Positions 40,844 to 50,030 of a stretch of 64,000 nt of DNA are shown piece after piece; within the stretch, counting starts at the first letter, position 1, and each line of letters starts with the position of its first letter. The DNA comes from Xanthobacter tagetidis (GTDB lineage Bacteria > Pseudomonadota > Alphaproteobacteria > Rhizobiales > Xanthobacteraceae). The stretch lies in assembly GCF_003667445.1 (NCBI RefSeq), contig NZ_RCTF01000007.1, forward strand, positions 62,001 through 126,000, in the 5' to 3' direction. The notes under the pieces are model-generated. The model searched no databases, was not told where the DNA came from, and saw nothing but the letters and a program-made list of their open reading frames with translations. The translations under genes and the position numbers were made by a program.

Positions 40844-42010
40844 ATGGGATCGAACGCAGCCGCTTATTTCGAGGCGCTCGCGAGGGAAATGGCCGACTGG
40901 CGCCGCACGCTGCACCAGCATCCCGAACTCGCCTATGAAGAGCGCTGGACCTCGGATTACGTCGCCGAGAAGCTGAAGAGCTTCGGCTACGAGCCGGAGC
41001 GGGGGCTCGGCGGCACCGGCGTGGTGGCGAGCCTCTCGCGCGGCGCCGGGCCTTCGGTGGGCCTGCGCGCCGACATGGACGCGCTGCCGATCCATGAGCA
41101 GACCAATCTGCCCTACGCCTCGCGCATTCCCGGCAAGATGCACGCCTGCGGCCATGACGGCCACATGACCATGCTGCTCGCCGCCGCCCGCTATTTCGCC
41201 GAGAACCCGCCGGCCGAGGGCACCATCCGCTTCATCTTCCAGCCGGCGGAGGAGGGCGCGGGCGGCGCCAAGGCGATGATCGACGACGGCCTGTTCGCCC
41301 GCTTCCCGGTGGACCGGGTGTTCGGGCTGCACAACTGGCCGGGCCAGGAGAAGGGCTCGTTCGCCGGCCGCGCCGGGCCGCTGATGGCGGCCTTCGATAT
41401 CTTCGACATCACCCTGTCCGGTCGCGGCGCCCACGCCGCCATGCCGCACCAGGGCACGGACCTGCTGCTCGCCGCCGCCCAGGTGCAGACCCAGCTCCAG
41501 TCCATCGTCGCGCGCGCGCTCGATCCCCTGGAGAGCGCCGTGGTGTCGGTGACGCAGATCCATGGCGGCGACGCCTACAACGTGCTGCCCGCCGAGGTGG
41601 TGATGCGCGGCTGCGCCCGCCATTTCACGCCCGCCGCCCAGGACCTGATCGAGGCCCGCATGGGCGACATCTGCCGCGGCGTCGCGACCTCGTTCGGCTG
41701 CGAGGTGACGCTGGCCTATGACCGGCGCTATCCCGCGACGGTGAACGCCGCGGCCGAGCTGGACCTTGCCGCCGCCGCGGCGCGGGCTGCCGGCGCCACC
41801 TCGGTCGCCACCGAGGTCACGCCCTCCATGGTGTCGGAGGACTTCTCCTTCATGCTCAAGGAGAAGCCGGGGTGCTATCTGTGGCTCGGCACCGGCCCCA
41901 TCGAGGGCGGCAAGTCGCTCCACAGCCCCACCTTCGACTTCGACGACAGCGTGCTGGCGCTCGGCGCCACCTGGTGGGTGGAGGTGGCGCGCCAGGCGCT
42001 GAGGGCCTGA
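40844..42010 (+). CDS. M20-family amidohydrolase (hippurate hydrolase/IAA-amino-acid hydrolase-like)
   Basis: A 388-residue metallopeptidase-fold amidohydrolase. Metal-site motifs are GLRADMDALPI, MHACGHDGHMTMLLAAARY and FQPAEEGAGGAKAMI, and the C-terminal His lies in LHSPTFDFDD. These enzymes remove an acyl group from an amino acid conjugate. It is divergent from the enoyl-CoA hydratase across motif site 3, suggesting that the pathway meets an N-acyl amino acid or amide, either as the supplied substrate or as an intermediate. Confidence 0.93.
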   Translation: MGSNAAAYFEALAREMADWRRTLHQHPELAYEERWTSDYVAEKLKSFGYEPERGLGGTGVVASLSRGAGPSVGLRADMDALPIHEQTNLPYASRIPGKMHACGHDGHMTMLLAAARYFAENPPAEGTIRFIFQPAEEGAGGAKAMIDDGLFARFPVDRVFGLHNWPGQEKGSFAGRAGPLMAAFDIFDITLSGRGAHAAMPHQGTDLLLAAAQVQTQLQSIVARALDPLESAVVSVTQIHGGDAYNVLPAEVVMRGCARHFTPAAQDLIEARMGDICRGVATSFGCEVTLAYDRRYPATVNAAAELDLAAAAARAAGATSVATEVTPSMVSEDFSFMLKEKPGCYLWLGTGPIEGGKSLHSPTFDFDDSVLALGATWWVEVARQALRA

Positions 42011-42022
42011 GCGCCCCGGGCG

Positions 42023-42466
42023 CTACTGGCCGATCTCGGCCTCCACCAGCCGCGCGAGGCTGCGCAGCGACTGCTGCCAGCCGAGATAGCAGGCCTCGGG
42101 CGGGATCAGGTCCGGCACGCCCGCCTGCTCGATCTCGACCTCGGTGCCGACCGAGACCTTCCTGAGCACCACGCTCACCACCATCTCGCCGGGCAGGTTG
42201 GGATCGTCGAAGCGGTCGGTGTAGCGCACGAGCTCGCCGGGGACGAGGTCGAGATAGGCCCCGCCGAAGGCGTGGCTCTCCCCGTTCGTGAAATTGCGGA
42301 ACGACATGCGGAACGTGCCGCCGACCTTGGCCGCGAGGTGCTCGACCGTGCAGGTGAAGCCGTCGGGCGGCAGCCACTTGGCGAGCGCGTCGGCCTCGGT
42401 GAAGGCGCGGTAGAGCTTCTGCGGGCTGGTCGAGAAAACGCGGTGCAGGCGGATGGTGCTGGGCAT
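42023..42466 (-). CDS. SRPBCC/AHSA1 domain protein
   Basis: A 147-residue START-like protein (IRLHRVFSTSPQKLYRAFTEADALAKWLPPDGFTCTVEHLAAKVGGTFRMSFRNF) of the AHSA1 group, which binds hydrophobic ligands; function is not predicted. ATG 42466 begins at the conserved strand and has AGGACCC upstream; the longer frame to 42622 adds an arginine-rich tail. It is convergent with the amidohydrolase (12-base gap). The 184 bases between it and the EAL-domain gene hold nothing I recognise. Confidence 0.88.
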   Translation of the reverse strand: MPSTIRLHRVFSTSPQKLYRAFTEADALAKWLPPDGFTCTVEHLAAKVGGTFRMSFRNFTNGESHAFGGAYLDLVPGELVRYTDRFDDPNLPGEMVVSVVLRKVSVGTEVEIEQAGVPDLIPPEACYLGWQQSLRSLARLVEAEIGQ

Positions 42467-42650
42467 CGGTGCGGGTCCTCCTGGGACCGGCCGGAACTGC
42501 GCCGTCCGGTCCTGGTGCCTTGCGGCGGGTGCGGGGCCGGACTGCGTGCCGCGGCAGCGACTTGCCGGCCCCCGCCCCGAGGACGGACGAGTGCGGGATT
42601 TGCCGACATCGGCCGGGAACAAGGCTGTCTGTCCGGAACTGCCCGCCCGG

Positions 42651-45089
42651 TCAATGGGTCGCCGGGGCGGGCGCGGGGCCGCCGCGCTCCGTCATCCAGG
42701 CGATCAGGCCGTCCGGGGTCAGCGGCCGGGAGAACAGGTAGCCCTGGACCACCGAGCAGCCCAGCTCCTCCAGGAAATTGTGCTGCGGCTCGGTTTCGAC
42801 GCCCTCGCACACCACGTCCAGGCCCAGGCTCTGGCCGATGCCGATCACCGCCCGCACCAGTGCCTTCGCATGACCGTCGTCGTCGAAATGCTGCATGAAG
42901 CTGCGGTCGATCTTGAGCTCGCTGATCGGCAGCCGGGAGATGTTGGAAAGGCTGGAGAATCCGGTGCCGAAATCGTCCATCGACAGGCCGACGCCCAGAT
43001 CCCGAACGGCCTGCACGGTCTCCAAAGTGCGCCCGCCCCGGTCGACCATGATGCTCTCGGTGATCTCCACCGTAAGGCATTGCGGCGGCAGGCCGTATCG
43101 CTCCAGAACGCCGGCAATGAAGCCGGGCAGGGCGCTGTTGCGGAAGTGCAGCGCCGACAGGTTCACCGACACGGAGGGAATGCTGATGCCCAAGGCGCGC
43201 CACCGCGCCAGCTGGCGACAGGCTTCGCCGAGCGACCAGGTGCCGATGGCCTCGATCTGGTCGGTCTCCTCGGCGACCGGGATGAACTGGTCCGGCGGAA
43301 TGCGGCCGAGGGTCGGATGGGTCCAGCGCGCCAGCGCCTCAACCCCGTGCAATGCCAGGGTGCCGGGCGTCAGCTGGGGCTGGTAGTGCAGTTCCAGCGC
43401 GTCGCCCGCGATCGCCTCGCGCAAGGCGTTGCCCAGGCGAAGCCGCTGCTGGAGCACGGCATCCATCTCCGGGCTGAAGAAATGGATGGTGCCGCGCTGC
43501 GTCTTCTTCGCCTCCGACAGCGCGGCGCCGGCATGCTGGAGCAGCGTCTCTCCATCACGGCCGTTTTCCGGATAGAGGCTGATGCCGACGCTCGCCGACT
43601 TCGCCAGCCGGACGCCGGCGAGATCGAATGGCTCGCTCAGCGCCGCGAGCATCCTCTGCGCCTCGGCCGCCGCACGCTCCGCAGCGCAGACCGGCAGCAC
43701 CACGAGGAACTCGTCGCCGTTGAAGCGGTAGACCGAATCGCCGCCGTGGAACAGGCGCTCCAGCCGGAGCGCCACCTCCATCAGCATCTGGTCACCGGCG
43801 CTATGGCCCAGGGTCTCGTTGACATCGTTGAAGCGGTCCATGTCGAGGAAGAAGAAGGCGACGTTGTCGCCCGCCGCCTCGCGCAGCTGGCCATCGATGT
43901 CCTGGTGATAGCGAGTCCGGTTGGGCAGGCCGGTCAGCGGGTCGAAATGGGCGAGCCGGGTGATCTGCTCGCTCGCCTCGTGCCGCTCGATGGCGATCAT
44001 GCACAAATGCAGGCAGGTTGCGACGATCTGCTCGTGCCACGGGCTCGGGCCGCGGTTTTCCGCGTAATAGAAGGCGAAGGTGCCGACCACGCGCCCGGAC
44101 CGCGCCTTGATCGGCGACGACCAGCAGGCTTTGAGATGGGGCGGCAGGCCGAGATCGAGAAACGGCGCCCACAGGGGGTCGCTGTAGATGTCGGTGACCT
44201 GGACCGGCTCGCCGCGATAGGCCGCGGTGCCGCAGCTTCCGCAACAGGGTCCGATGTCGGCCCCCTCTATGGCCGCACTGAAGGCGGCCGGCAGGCGCGG
44301 CGCGGAGAGGGGCCGGAGCTTGCGCTCCGCATCCACCAGGATGAAAGAGCACACCACCTCCGGCGCCAGCGCCTCGACCCGCCGGCACAGGAAATCGCCC
44401 ACGTCGCGCAGCGAGGCGGCGCTGGTCAGCGCCTCCAGCATCTCCCGACGCAGGGTTTCGATCTGCTTGTCCTTGGTGATGTCCTCCATCACGAGCACGA
44501 TGTTGCCGACGGTGCCGTCCGAACCGAACACCGCGCTGACCGAGATCAGGACCAGAATGTCCCGGCCGGACTTGTCGCGGGCAAGAAACTCGTCGTGAAA
44601 GGACTCGCCGCTGGCGGCGCGCTGGCGGAGCCGGGCGAGGGCTTCCCGATCGGTGTTCGGTCCCTCCAGCACCTCGGTAGGCACGCGGCCGACGATCTCC
44701 GCCATGGTGTAGCCGAACAGGTCGGTGAAGGCAGGATTGGCGTAGATCACGCGCCGACGCTCATCGAGCAGAAGCAGGGCGTGGTCGGTGGCGTTCGCCA
44801 CCAGAGAGAGGCGGCGCAGCTGTTCGCGGGCCTGAAGATCCTCCGACGCATCGTGCAGGACCGCCACCCGGTGCTGCTCGCTGCCCACCTGAAAGGTCGC
44901 CTCGGACAGGACCGCCCAGCCGTCGCTGCCGTCGGGACGCCGGATACGGACCTGCCGGCGCGCCGCGCCCTGGTCGGTCTCGACCAGCAGCGGACCGTCG
45001 CCGGCATCGTCGCAAACGCGGATAAGCTCTCCCGATGCGTCGGCAAGAGCCTGAATCAGCGTGTCCCTCCGGTCTGCCGTCATCCCCAT
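42651..45089 (-). CDS. PAS-GAF-GGDEF-EAL cyclic-di-GMP phosphodiesterase
   Basis: An 812-residue cytoplasmic signalling protein. Approximate order: N-terminal PAS-like (1-90), PAS (95-210, ANATDHALLLLDERRRVIYANPAFTDLFGY), GAF (220-375), GGDEF (385-545) and EAL (555-805). The GGDEF site is altered to NGDEF (VYRFNGDEFLVV), so cyclase activity is doubtful. The EAL domain keeps EALARW, SVNLSA, TVEITES, DDFGTGFSS, KIDRSF and VCEGVET, so it probably hydrolyses c-di-GMP. This architecture recalls DosP. The sensed signal is unknown; no haem ligand can be assigned by eye. The gene stands alone. Confidence 0.93.
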   Translation of the reverse strand: MGMTADRRDTLIQALADASGELIRVCDDAGDGPLLVETDQGAARRQVRIRRPDGSDGWAVLSEATFQVGSEQHRVAVLHDASEDLQAREQLRRLSLVANATDHALLLLDERRRVIYANPAFTDLFGYTMAEIVGRVPTEVLEGPNTDREALARLRQRAASGESFHDEFLARDKSGRDILVLISVSAVFGSDGTVGNIVLVMEDITKDKQIETLRREMLEALTSAASLRDVGDFLCRRVEALAPEVVCSFILVDAERKLRPLSAPRLPAAFSAAIEGADIGPCCGSCGTAAYRGEPVQVTDIYSDPLWAPFLDLGLPPHLKACWSSPIKARSGRVVGTFAFYYAENRGPSPWHEQIVATCLHLCMIAIERHEASEQITRLAHFDPLTGLPNRTRYHQDIDGQLREAAGDNVAFFFLDMDRFNDVNETLGHSAGDQMLMEVALRLERLFHGGDSVYRFNGDEFLVVLPVCAAERAAAEAQRMLAALSEPFDLAGVRLAKSASVGISLYPENGRDGETLLQHAGAALSEAKKTQRGTIHFFSPEMDAVLQQRLRLGNALREAIAGDALELHYQPQLTPGTLALHGVEALARWTHPTLGRIPPDQFIPVAEETDQIEAIGTWSLGEACRQLARWRALGISIPSVSVNLSALHFRNSALPGFIAGVLERYGLPPQCLTVEITESIMVDRGGRTLETVQAVRDLGVGLSMDDFGTGFSSLSNISRLPISELKIDRSFMQHFDDDGHAKALVRAVIGIGQSLGLDVVCEGVETEPQHNFLEELGCSVVQGYLFSRPLTPDGLIAWMTERGGPAPAPATH

Positions 45090-45439
45090 CGGACCACCGT
45101 CACGGAAGAAATGGCAGTCTATGCCACCTTCAGTCTGCGGTCCATGACGACATGACGCATGTCTTCACCCATCGGCCGTCTTGGTCAATTCGCCAACGGG
45201 CCGTCGGTTCGTCGCCGAGGTCTTTCCCGCGCACGCCGGAAATTCTGCCGCGATCCGGCACGGTCTTCGCTTCATGCTTGCCGCGTGTCAGCGTCTAACG
45301 GGGAAGTGATCCCGTGCGTGTGGGCGGAAAGCCGGCCTTCATCGCCGCCAAACGGCGGCGTGCGCCGGGTGCGGGCCGTCCACGCAAGCCCGATGCCGAC
45401 GCTGCGGTCGGAGCCGGGCGGCCGCGCGGGCGCGGGGCC
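45090..45439. other. Intergenic region between the EAL gene and trcR
   Basis: No gene or strong repeat is recognised in about 350 bases. It contains the promoter of the EAL-domain gene (minus strand, near 45100-45200) and the 3' end of the trcR transcript. No clear T-run terminator is present. Confidence 0.4.
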
Positions 45440-46141
45440 TCACTCCTCCTCTTCCTCCTCGCCCTTCCGGGAGCCGCCGAGCTTGGCGAACACGGTCTCC
45501 AGATCGAGGGACTCGCGACCCTTGCCGCGCGGCTCCTCGGCCTCTTCGTGGGCGGTGGTGACGTCGGCGGGCAGCAGCGTCGCGCCGCGCTCCTCGGCGG
45601 GGGAGGTGGGGCGGTCCTTGGCGGCCTTCTGGACCTCCATGTCGAGATCGATCTGGCTGCACAGGCCGAGCGTCACCGGGTCCATGGGCTGGAGCTGCGC
45701 CGAGTTCCAGTGGGTGCGCTCCTTGATGGACTGGATCGTCGCCTTGGTGGTGCCCACCAGGCGGATGATCTGCGCGTCCTTCAGCTCGGCGTGGTTGCGC
45801 AGCAGCCAGAGGATGGCGTTCGGCCGGTCGTGGCGGCGCGAGACCGGGGTGTAGCGGGGGCCGCGGCGCTTCTTCTGCTCCGGCAGGCGCACCTTGGATT
45901 CCAGCAGCTTGAGGCGGCGGTTCGGATCCTTCTCGGCGAGCGCGATCTCCTCGCGCGCGAGCTGTCCGGTGGAGATGGGGTCTAGCCCCTTGATGCCCTG
46001 GGCGACCTCTCCGTCGGCGATGCCCTTCACCTCCAGCGGGTGGAGCTTGCAGAAGTCGCCGATCTGCTCGAAGGAGAGCGCCGTGTTGTCCACCAGCCAG
46101 ACGGCGGTGGCCTTGGGCATCAGCGGAACGTTGGTCGACAT
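45440..46141 (-). CDS. trcR: Cell-cycle transcriptional regulator TrcR (DUF1013)
   Basis: A 233-residue protein matching the alphaproteobacterial DUF1013/TrcR family: MSTNVPLMPKATAVWLVDNTALSFEQIGDFC, then GIKGLDPISTGQLAREEIALAEKDP, KKRRGPRYTPVSRRHDRPNAILWLLRNH and QIIRLVGTTKATIQSIKERTHWNS. It ends in an acidic run of six Glu. TrcR associates with RNA polymerase and helps control cell-cycle genes. ATG 46141 begins at the conserved N-terminus. It has its own promoter (46276-46304) and is divergent from ispH. Confidence 0.92.
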   Translation of the reverse strand: MSTNVPLMPKATAVWLVDNTALSFEQIGDFCKLHPLEVKGIADGEVAQGIKGLDPISTGQLAREEIALAEKDPNRRLKLLESKVRLPEQKKRRGPRYTPVSRRHDRPNAILWLLRNHAELKDAQIIRLVGTTKATIQSIKERTHWNSAQLQPMDPVTLGLCSQIDLDMEVQKAAKDRPTSPAEERGATLLPADVTTAHEEAEEPRGKGRESLDLETVFAKLGGSRKGEEEEEE

Positions 46142-46453
46142 GGCGGCCTCGGATGTCTTTGCGCTCAGCGCGGTGTTCGGGTTCGTGATGCGCGGGCTCG
46201 GGATACGGGGGCTCTGCGGCACGCCCCTCCCCTGGGGCGGACCACGGCACCAATCGCGATGTCCGGGATGCACACAACATAGGCGGACGGCGCGCCAGTT
46301 GCAATTCCCACGCGGCCGCGGGCACGCGAAGCGTTCACGGATGGTAAAATGGCCGCGCCCCGGCGCCTGCGCGCTTGACACGCCGCGCGGGAGCATCCCA
46401 TCTCCGATGCGTTGCGCGGGCTGATCCGGGCCCCGCCACCGACGGAACCTTCG
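46142..46453. other. trcR-ispH divergent intergenic region
   Basis: No gene is seen. The trcR promoter is described separately. The ispH promoter should lie near 46330-46420; GTTCACGGATGGTAAAATGG (46333-46352) is the least GC-rich stretch, but I cannot assign boxes reliably. Confidence 0.45.
46276..46304 (-). promoter_or_regulatory. Candidate promoter of trcR
   Basis: On the minus strand TTGCAA (46304-46299), a 17-base spacer and TATGTT (46281-46276) resemble a sigma-70 promoter, placing the transcript start about 130 bases before the trcR ATG. Confidence 0.55.
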
Positions 46454-47416
46454 ATGGACGCAAAGCCGCCCCTCCGCATCCTCCTGTGCGCCCCGCGCGG
46501 CTTCTGCGCCGGCGTCGTGCGCGCCATCGACGCGGTGGAGCAGGCGCTGAAGCTGTACGGCGCGCCGGTCTATGTGCGGCACGAGATCGTCCACAACAAA
46601 TACGTGGTCGAGGGGCTGAAGAAGAAGGGCGCGGTGTTCGTCGAGGAGCTCAGCGAGGTGCCGGACACCAAGGCGCCGGTGATCTTCTCCGCCCACGGCG
46701 TTCCGAAGTCGGTGCCGGCCGAGGCGGCGGATCGCAACTTCTTCGCCATCGACGCCACCTGCCCGTTGGTGACGAAGGTGCACCGGGAAGCGCAGGTGCA
46801 CTTCAAGCGCGGGCGGCACATCCTGCTGATCGGCCACCGGGGCCATCCGGAGGTGGTGGGCACCATCGGCCAGCTGCCCGAGGGCGCCATCACTTTGGTG
46901 GAGACCGCCGAGGACGCCCGCGCCATCGCCCCTGCGGACCCCGAGAATCTCGCCTACGCCACCCAGACCACGCTCGCGATCGACGACACGGCGGAGATCG
47001 TCGCCATCCTGCGCGAACGCTTCCCGGCCATGGCCGAGCCGCACAAGGAAGACATCTGCTACGCCACCACCAACCGCCAGGAGGCGGTGAAGAAGGTGGC
47101 GCCGAAGGTGGACGCCATGATCGTGGTCGGCGCGCCCAATTCCTCCAATTCCCAGCGCCTGCGGGAGGCGGCCGAGCGCGCGGGCTGCGCCCGCTCGGCG
47201 CTGGTGCAGCGCGCGAGCGACATCGACTGGTCGGTGTTCGGCGCCGTCACGAGCCTCGGCATCACCGCGGGCGCCTCGGCGCCGGAAGTGCTGGTGGAGG
47301 AGATCATCGACGCTTTCGCCGAGCGCTTCGCGGTGGACGTGGAAAGCGTGACGTCGGCGCAGGAGGACATGTTTTTCCCTCTGCCCCGCGCGCTGCGCCC
47401 CAGCGCCGCGGAGTAG
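46454..47416 (+). CDS. ispH: 4-hydroxy-3-methylbut-2-enyl diphosphate reductase
   Basis: A 320-residue IspH/LytB protein catalysing the last step of the MEP isoprenoid pathway, making IPP and DMAPP. The three [4Fe-4S] Cys ligands are visible in [23 protein letters not shown] and [11 protein letters not shown]. Substrate-binding His residues are in [16 protein letters not shown] and IGHRGHPEV, and [11 protein letters not shown] is intact. ATG 46454 is used; the longer frame from 46412 adds a proline-rich leader. It is followed after 3 bases by thrB. Confidence 0.97.
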   Translation: MDAKPPLRILLCAPRGFCAGVVRAIDAVEQALKLYGAPVYVRHEIVHNKYVVEGLKKKGAVFVEELSEVPDTKAPVIFSAHGVPKSVPAEAADRNFFAIDATCPLVTKVHREAQVHFKRGRHILLIGHRGHPEVVGTIGQLPEGAITLVETAEDARAIAPADPENLAYATQTTLAIDDTAEIVAILRERFPAMAEPHKEDICYATTNRQEAVKKVAPKVDAMIVVGAPNSSNSQRLREAAERAGCARSALVQRASDIDWSVFGAVTSLGITAGASAPEVLVEEIIDAFAERFAVDVESVTSAQEDMFFPLPRALRPSAAE

Positions 47417-47419
47417 GCC

Positions 47420-48385
47420 GTGGCGGTCTATACCGACGTCTCGGCGGCGCAGATCGCCGCGTTCCTGAGCCTCTACGACATCGGCACGCTCACCTCCTTC
47501 CACGGCATCGCCGAGGGGGTGGAGAACTCGAACTTCCTGGTCCAGACCACGGCCGGGACCTACATCCTCACGCTCTACGAGAAGCGCGTGGCGCGCGAGG
47601 ACCTGCCGTTCTTCCTCGGCCTGATGCAGCACCTTGCCAAGCGCGGCCTGTCCTGCCCGCTGCCTGTGGCGGCGCGCTCCGGGGCGATGCTGGGGGAACT
47701 TTCGGGACGCCCCGCCGCCATCGTCACCTTCCTGCCCGGCGTCTCGGTGCGCCGGCCCAGCGCCGTGCACTGCGCCGAGCTCGGGCGCGGCCTCGCCCAG
47801 CTCCACCTCGCCGGCCGCGACTTTTCCATGCGGCGGGCGAACGCGCTTTCCGTCTCTGGCTGGCGTCCGCTCTATCGCGGCGCGCGCGGGCGGGCGGACG
47901 AGGTGGCGCCCGGCCTTGCGGCTACCATCGAGGAGGAATTGTCCGACCTGGAACGCGACTGGCCCGCCGGCCTGCCGGCGGGGGTGATCCATGCGGACCT
48001 GTTCCCGGACAACGCCTTCTTCCTCGACGACGCGCTCTCCGGCATCATCGACTTCTATTTCGCCTGCACCGATTTCCTCGCCTATGACGTGGCGGTGTGC
48101 CTGAACTCGTGGTGCTTCGAGCCCGACGCCTCCTACAACGTCACCAAGGGCCGGGCGTTGCTCGCCGGCTATGAGAGCCTGCGCCCCCTTGGCGCCGACG
48201 AGGCCTCCGCTCTGCCGCGCCTCGCGCGCGGGGCGGCGCTGCGCTTCCTGCTCACCCGCCTCGTGGACTGGCTGAACGTGCCGGAAGGCGCGCTCGTGCG
48301 GCCCAAGGACCCGGTGGAATACCTGCGCAAGCTGCGCTTCCACCGCGCGGTGGACAGCGCCCGCGACTATGGCCTCGCCCCGTGA
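47420..48385 (+). CDS. thrB: Homoserine kinase (APH-fold ThrB)
   Basis: A 321-residue protein with the alphaproteobacterial homoserine kinase pattern: [54 protein letters not shown], then the Brenner motif [16 protein letters not shown] and metal site [11 protein letters not shown]. It phosphorylates homoserine in threonine synthesis. It begins with GTG at 47420, three bases after the ispH stop, and is followed by rnhA; this order is common in Hyphomicrobiales. Confidence 0.95.
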   Translation: MAVYTDVSAAQIAAFLSLYDIGTLTSFHGIAEGVENSNFLVQTTAGTYILTLYEKRVAREDLPFFLGLMQHLAKRGLSCPLPVAARSGAMLGELSGRPAAIVTFLPGVSVRRPSAVHCAELGRGLAQLHLAGRDFSMRRANALSVSGWRPLYRGARGRADEVAPGLAATIEEELSDLERDWPAGLPAGVIHADLFPDNAFFLDDALSGIIDFYFACTDFLAYDVAVCLNSWCFEPDASYNVTKGRALLAGYESLRPLGADEASALPRLARGAALRFLLTRLVDWLNVPEGALVRPKDPVEYLRKLRFHRAVDSARDYGLAP

Positions 48386-48398
48386 GCGCGGCATTCCG

Positions 48399-48860
48399 AT
48401 GAAGAAGGAAGTGGAGGTCTTCACCGACGGCGCCTGCTCGGGCAATCCCGGCCCCGGCGGCTGGGGCGCGCTTTTGCGCTTCGGCGCCCACGAGAAGGCG
48501 CTCTCGGGCGGCGAGGCGCTCACCACCAACAACCGCATGGAGCTGATGGGCGCCATCTCCGCGCTGGAGGCACTGAAGGAGCCGTGCACGGTCGACCTTC
48601 ACACCGACAGCGAATACCTCAAGAACGGCGTCACCAAGTGGATGCACGGCTGGAAGCGCAACGGCTGGCGCACCGCCGACAAGAAGCCGGTGAAGAACCA
48701 GGACCTGTGGGAGCGGCTCGACGGGGCGCTCAAGCGCCACGAGATCCGCTGGCACTGGGTGAAGGGCCATGCCGGCCACCCCGGGAACGAGCGCGCCGAC
48801 GAACTGGCCCGCGAGGGCATGGCCCCGTTCAAGCTGCGCCGGGCCGTCAGCCCGCAATAG
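48399..48860 (+). CDS. rnhA: Ribonuclease HI
   Basis: A 153-residue RNase HI that removes RNA from RNA-DNA hybrids. From ATG 48399 the active-site residues fall at the same numbers as in E. coli: Asp10 (VFTDGAC), Glu48 (NNRMELM), Asp70 (HTDSEY), His124 (VKGHAGH) and Asp134 (ERADELA). An in-frame ATG at 48369 would overlap thrB and is less likely. The gene is nearly end-to-end with the convergent bioY (3-base gap). Confidence 0.96.
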   Translation: MKKEVEVFTDGACSGNPGPGGWGALLRFGAHEKALSGGEALTTNNRMELMGAISALEALKEPCTVDLHTDSEYLKNGVTKWMHGWKRNGWRTADKKPVKNQDLWERLDGALKRHEIRWHWVKGHAGHPGNERADELAREGMAPFKLRRAVSPQ

Positions 48861-48863
48861 GCC

Positions 48864-49409
48864 TCACGCCGGAGGCGGCGCCCGCCAGCCCTTGAGCACG
48901 GTCGTCGCCAGCAGCGCCGCCGCCAGCGCCTTCAGGAGATCGCCGGGGAGGAAGACGGCGGAGGCCAGCGCGGCCTTCTGGAGGCCGATGCCGGCCACCG
49001 CGCCGAGCACCGGGATGCCGCAGAGATAGACTACGCCGATGCCGCCGATCACCGCCGCCACGAAGGCCGAGACGAGCGCGCCGAGCGGCAGGCGCGGCGC
49101 GAGAAGCCCGGTCACGTAGGCGCCGGCGATGTAGCCGAGGAAATAGCCGGCCGTCGGCCCGAACAGGATGCCGAGCCCGCCGCGCCCGCCGGCGAGCAGC
49201 GGCGCGCCGAGCAGTACCACGAAGCAGAACAGCGCCACCGCGCCGGCCCCGGCCCGCGCGCCGAGCAGCAGGCCCGCCAGCATCACCCCCAAGCTCTGCG
49301 CGGTGATGGGCGCCCCTGCCGCCAGCGGCAGGAAGAGCGGCGGCACGAGCCCGAGCGCGCCGATCAGCGCAGCCATCAGCGCCATGCGCACGAGGGTCCT
49401 GGTCTCCAT
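48864..49409 (-). CDS. bioY: Biotin transporter substrate-binding subunit BioY
   Basis: A 181-residue membrane protein with about six hydrophobic segments and BioY-family features (LFLPLAAGAPITAQSLGVMLAGLLLGARAG; GGRGGLGILFGPTAGYFLGYIAGAYVTG; LPGDLLKALAAALLA). It is the S component that binds biotin for the energy-coupling importer. The BioN gene starts upstream, 4 bases away, and BioM before that, so the operon order on the minus strand is bioM-bioN-bioY. No biotin synthesis genes lie nearby. Confidence 0.93.
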   Translation of the reverse strand: METRTLVRMALMAALIGALGLVPPLFLPLAAGAPITAQSLGVMLAGLLLGARAGAGAVALFCFVVLLGAPLLAGGRGGLGILFGPTAGYFLGYIAGAYVTGLLAPRLPLGALVSAFVAAVIGGIGVVYLCGIPVLGAVAGIGLQKAALASAVFLPGDLLKALAAALLATTVLKGWRAPPPA

Positions 49410-49412
49410 GGC

Positions 49413-50030
49413 TCATGGCCTCCGGCGGGTTCGATGAGAGGAGAAGCCGCGCGCGTCCAGCGCCTCGGCCACCTGGTCGGCGCCGCGGAGCGCGCCGGCA
49501 AAGAAGGCGGCGAATACCGCAAGGCGCGGCCGGCGCGGGCTCCTGGCGCGCCAGGCCTCCTCCCGCGCGCGCCAGCTCGCCGCCAGCACCGGCACGAAGC
49601 GCAGCACCAAAGCCACAGCCAGCGCCAGCCGGCGCGGATCGAGCCCGACCGCGCCGAGCGGCCGCAGCACAACGCCGAGCGCCTCCATCATGTCGTCCAG
49701 CCGGGTGGAGAGCGTCACCAGGTCCGCCATCAGCACCATGGCGAGGATGCGCAGGACGCTCGCGAGCGCGGCGGCCGGCGTCTCCGCCAGCGCCTGGATG
49801 ATGCCGATGATGGCGAGCAGCGGCACCAGCGGCGCCCATTGGGTAAGCCGCGCCATCCCGCGCCGGCCCAGCGCCGCATAGGGCACCAGCACGAGCGCAA
49901 GCGCCAGCGCGAGCAGGCGGGGGTCCTGGAGCGGCAGCAGCGCGATCGAGCCGAGAGCCAGCCCGGCGAGCTTCGCGCCGGCCGGCAGCCGGTGGAGCGC
50001 GGTGTCGGCGGCAAGGTAGCCGCCCCTCAC
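49413..50030 (-). CDS. bioN: Energy-coupling factor transmembrane protein BioN
   Basis: A 205-residue EcfT-type membrane protein (LPAGAKLAGLALGSIALLPLQDPRLLALAL; coupling-helix region FVPVLAASWRAREEAWRAR). EcfT proteins link the ATPase to the S component. It overlaps the bioM stop by 4 bases (ATGA) and precedes bioY by 3 bases, so all three are co-translated. Length is slightly short for EcfT but usual for BioN. Confidence 0.92.
   Translation of the reverse strand: MRGGYLAADTALHRLPAGAKLAGLALGSIALLPLQDPRLLALALALVLVPYAALGRRGMARLTQWAPLVPLLAIIGIIQALAETPAAALASVLRILAMVLMADLVTLSTRLDDMMEALGVVLRPLGAVGLDPRRLALAVALVLRFVPVLAASWRAREEAWRARSPRRPRLAVFAAFFAGALRGADQVAEALDARGFSSHRTRRRP

Noticed and set aside
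45440..48589. A 1049-residue open frame on the minus strand
   Set aside because: Only its last 233 residues (TrcR) are real; the rest is antisense to ispH, thrB and rnhA and has shadow-like composition.
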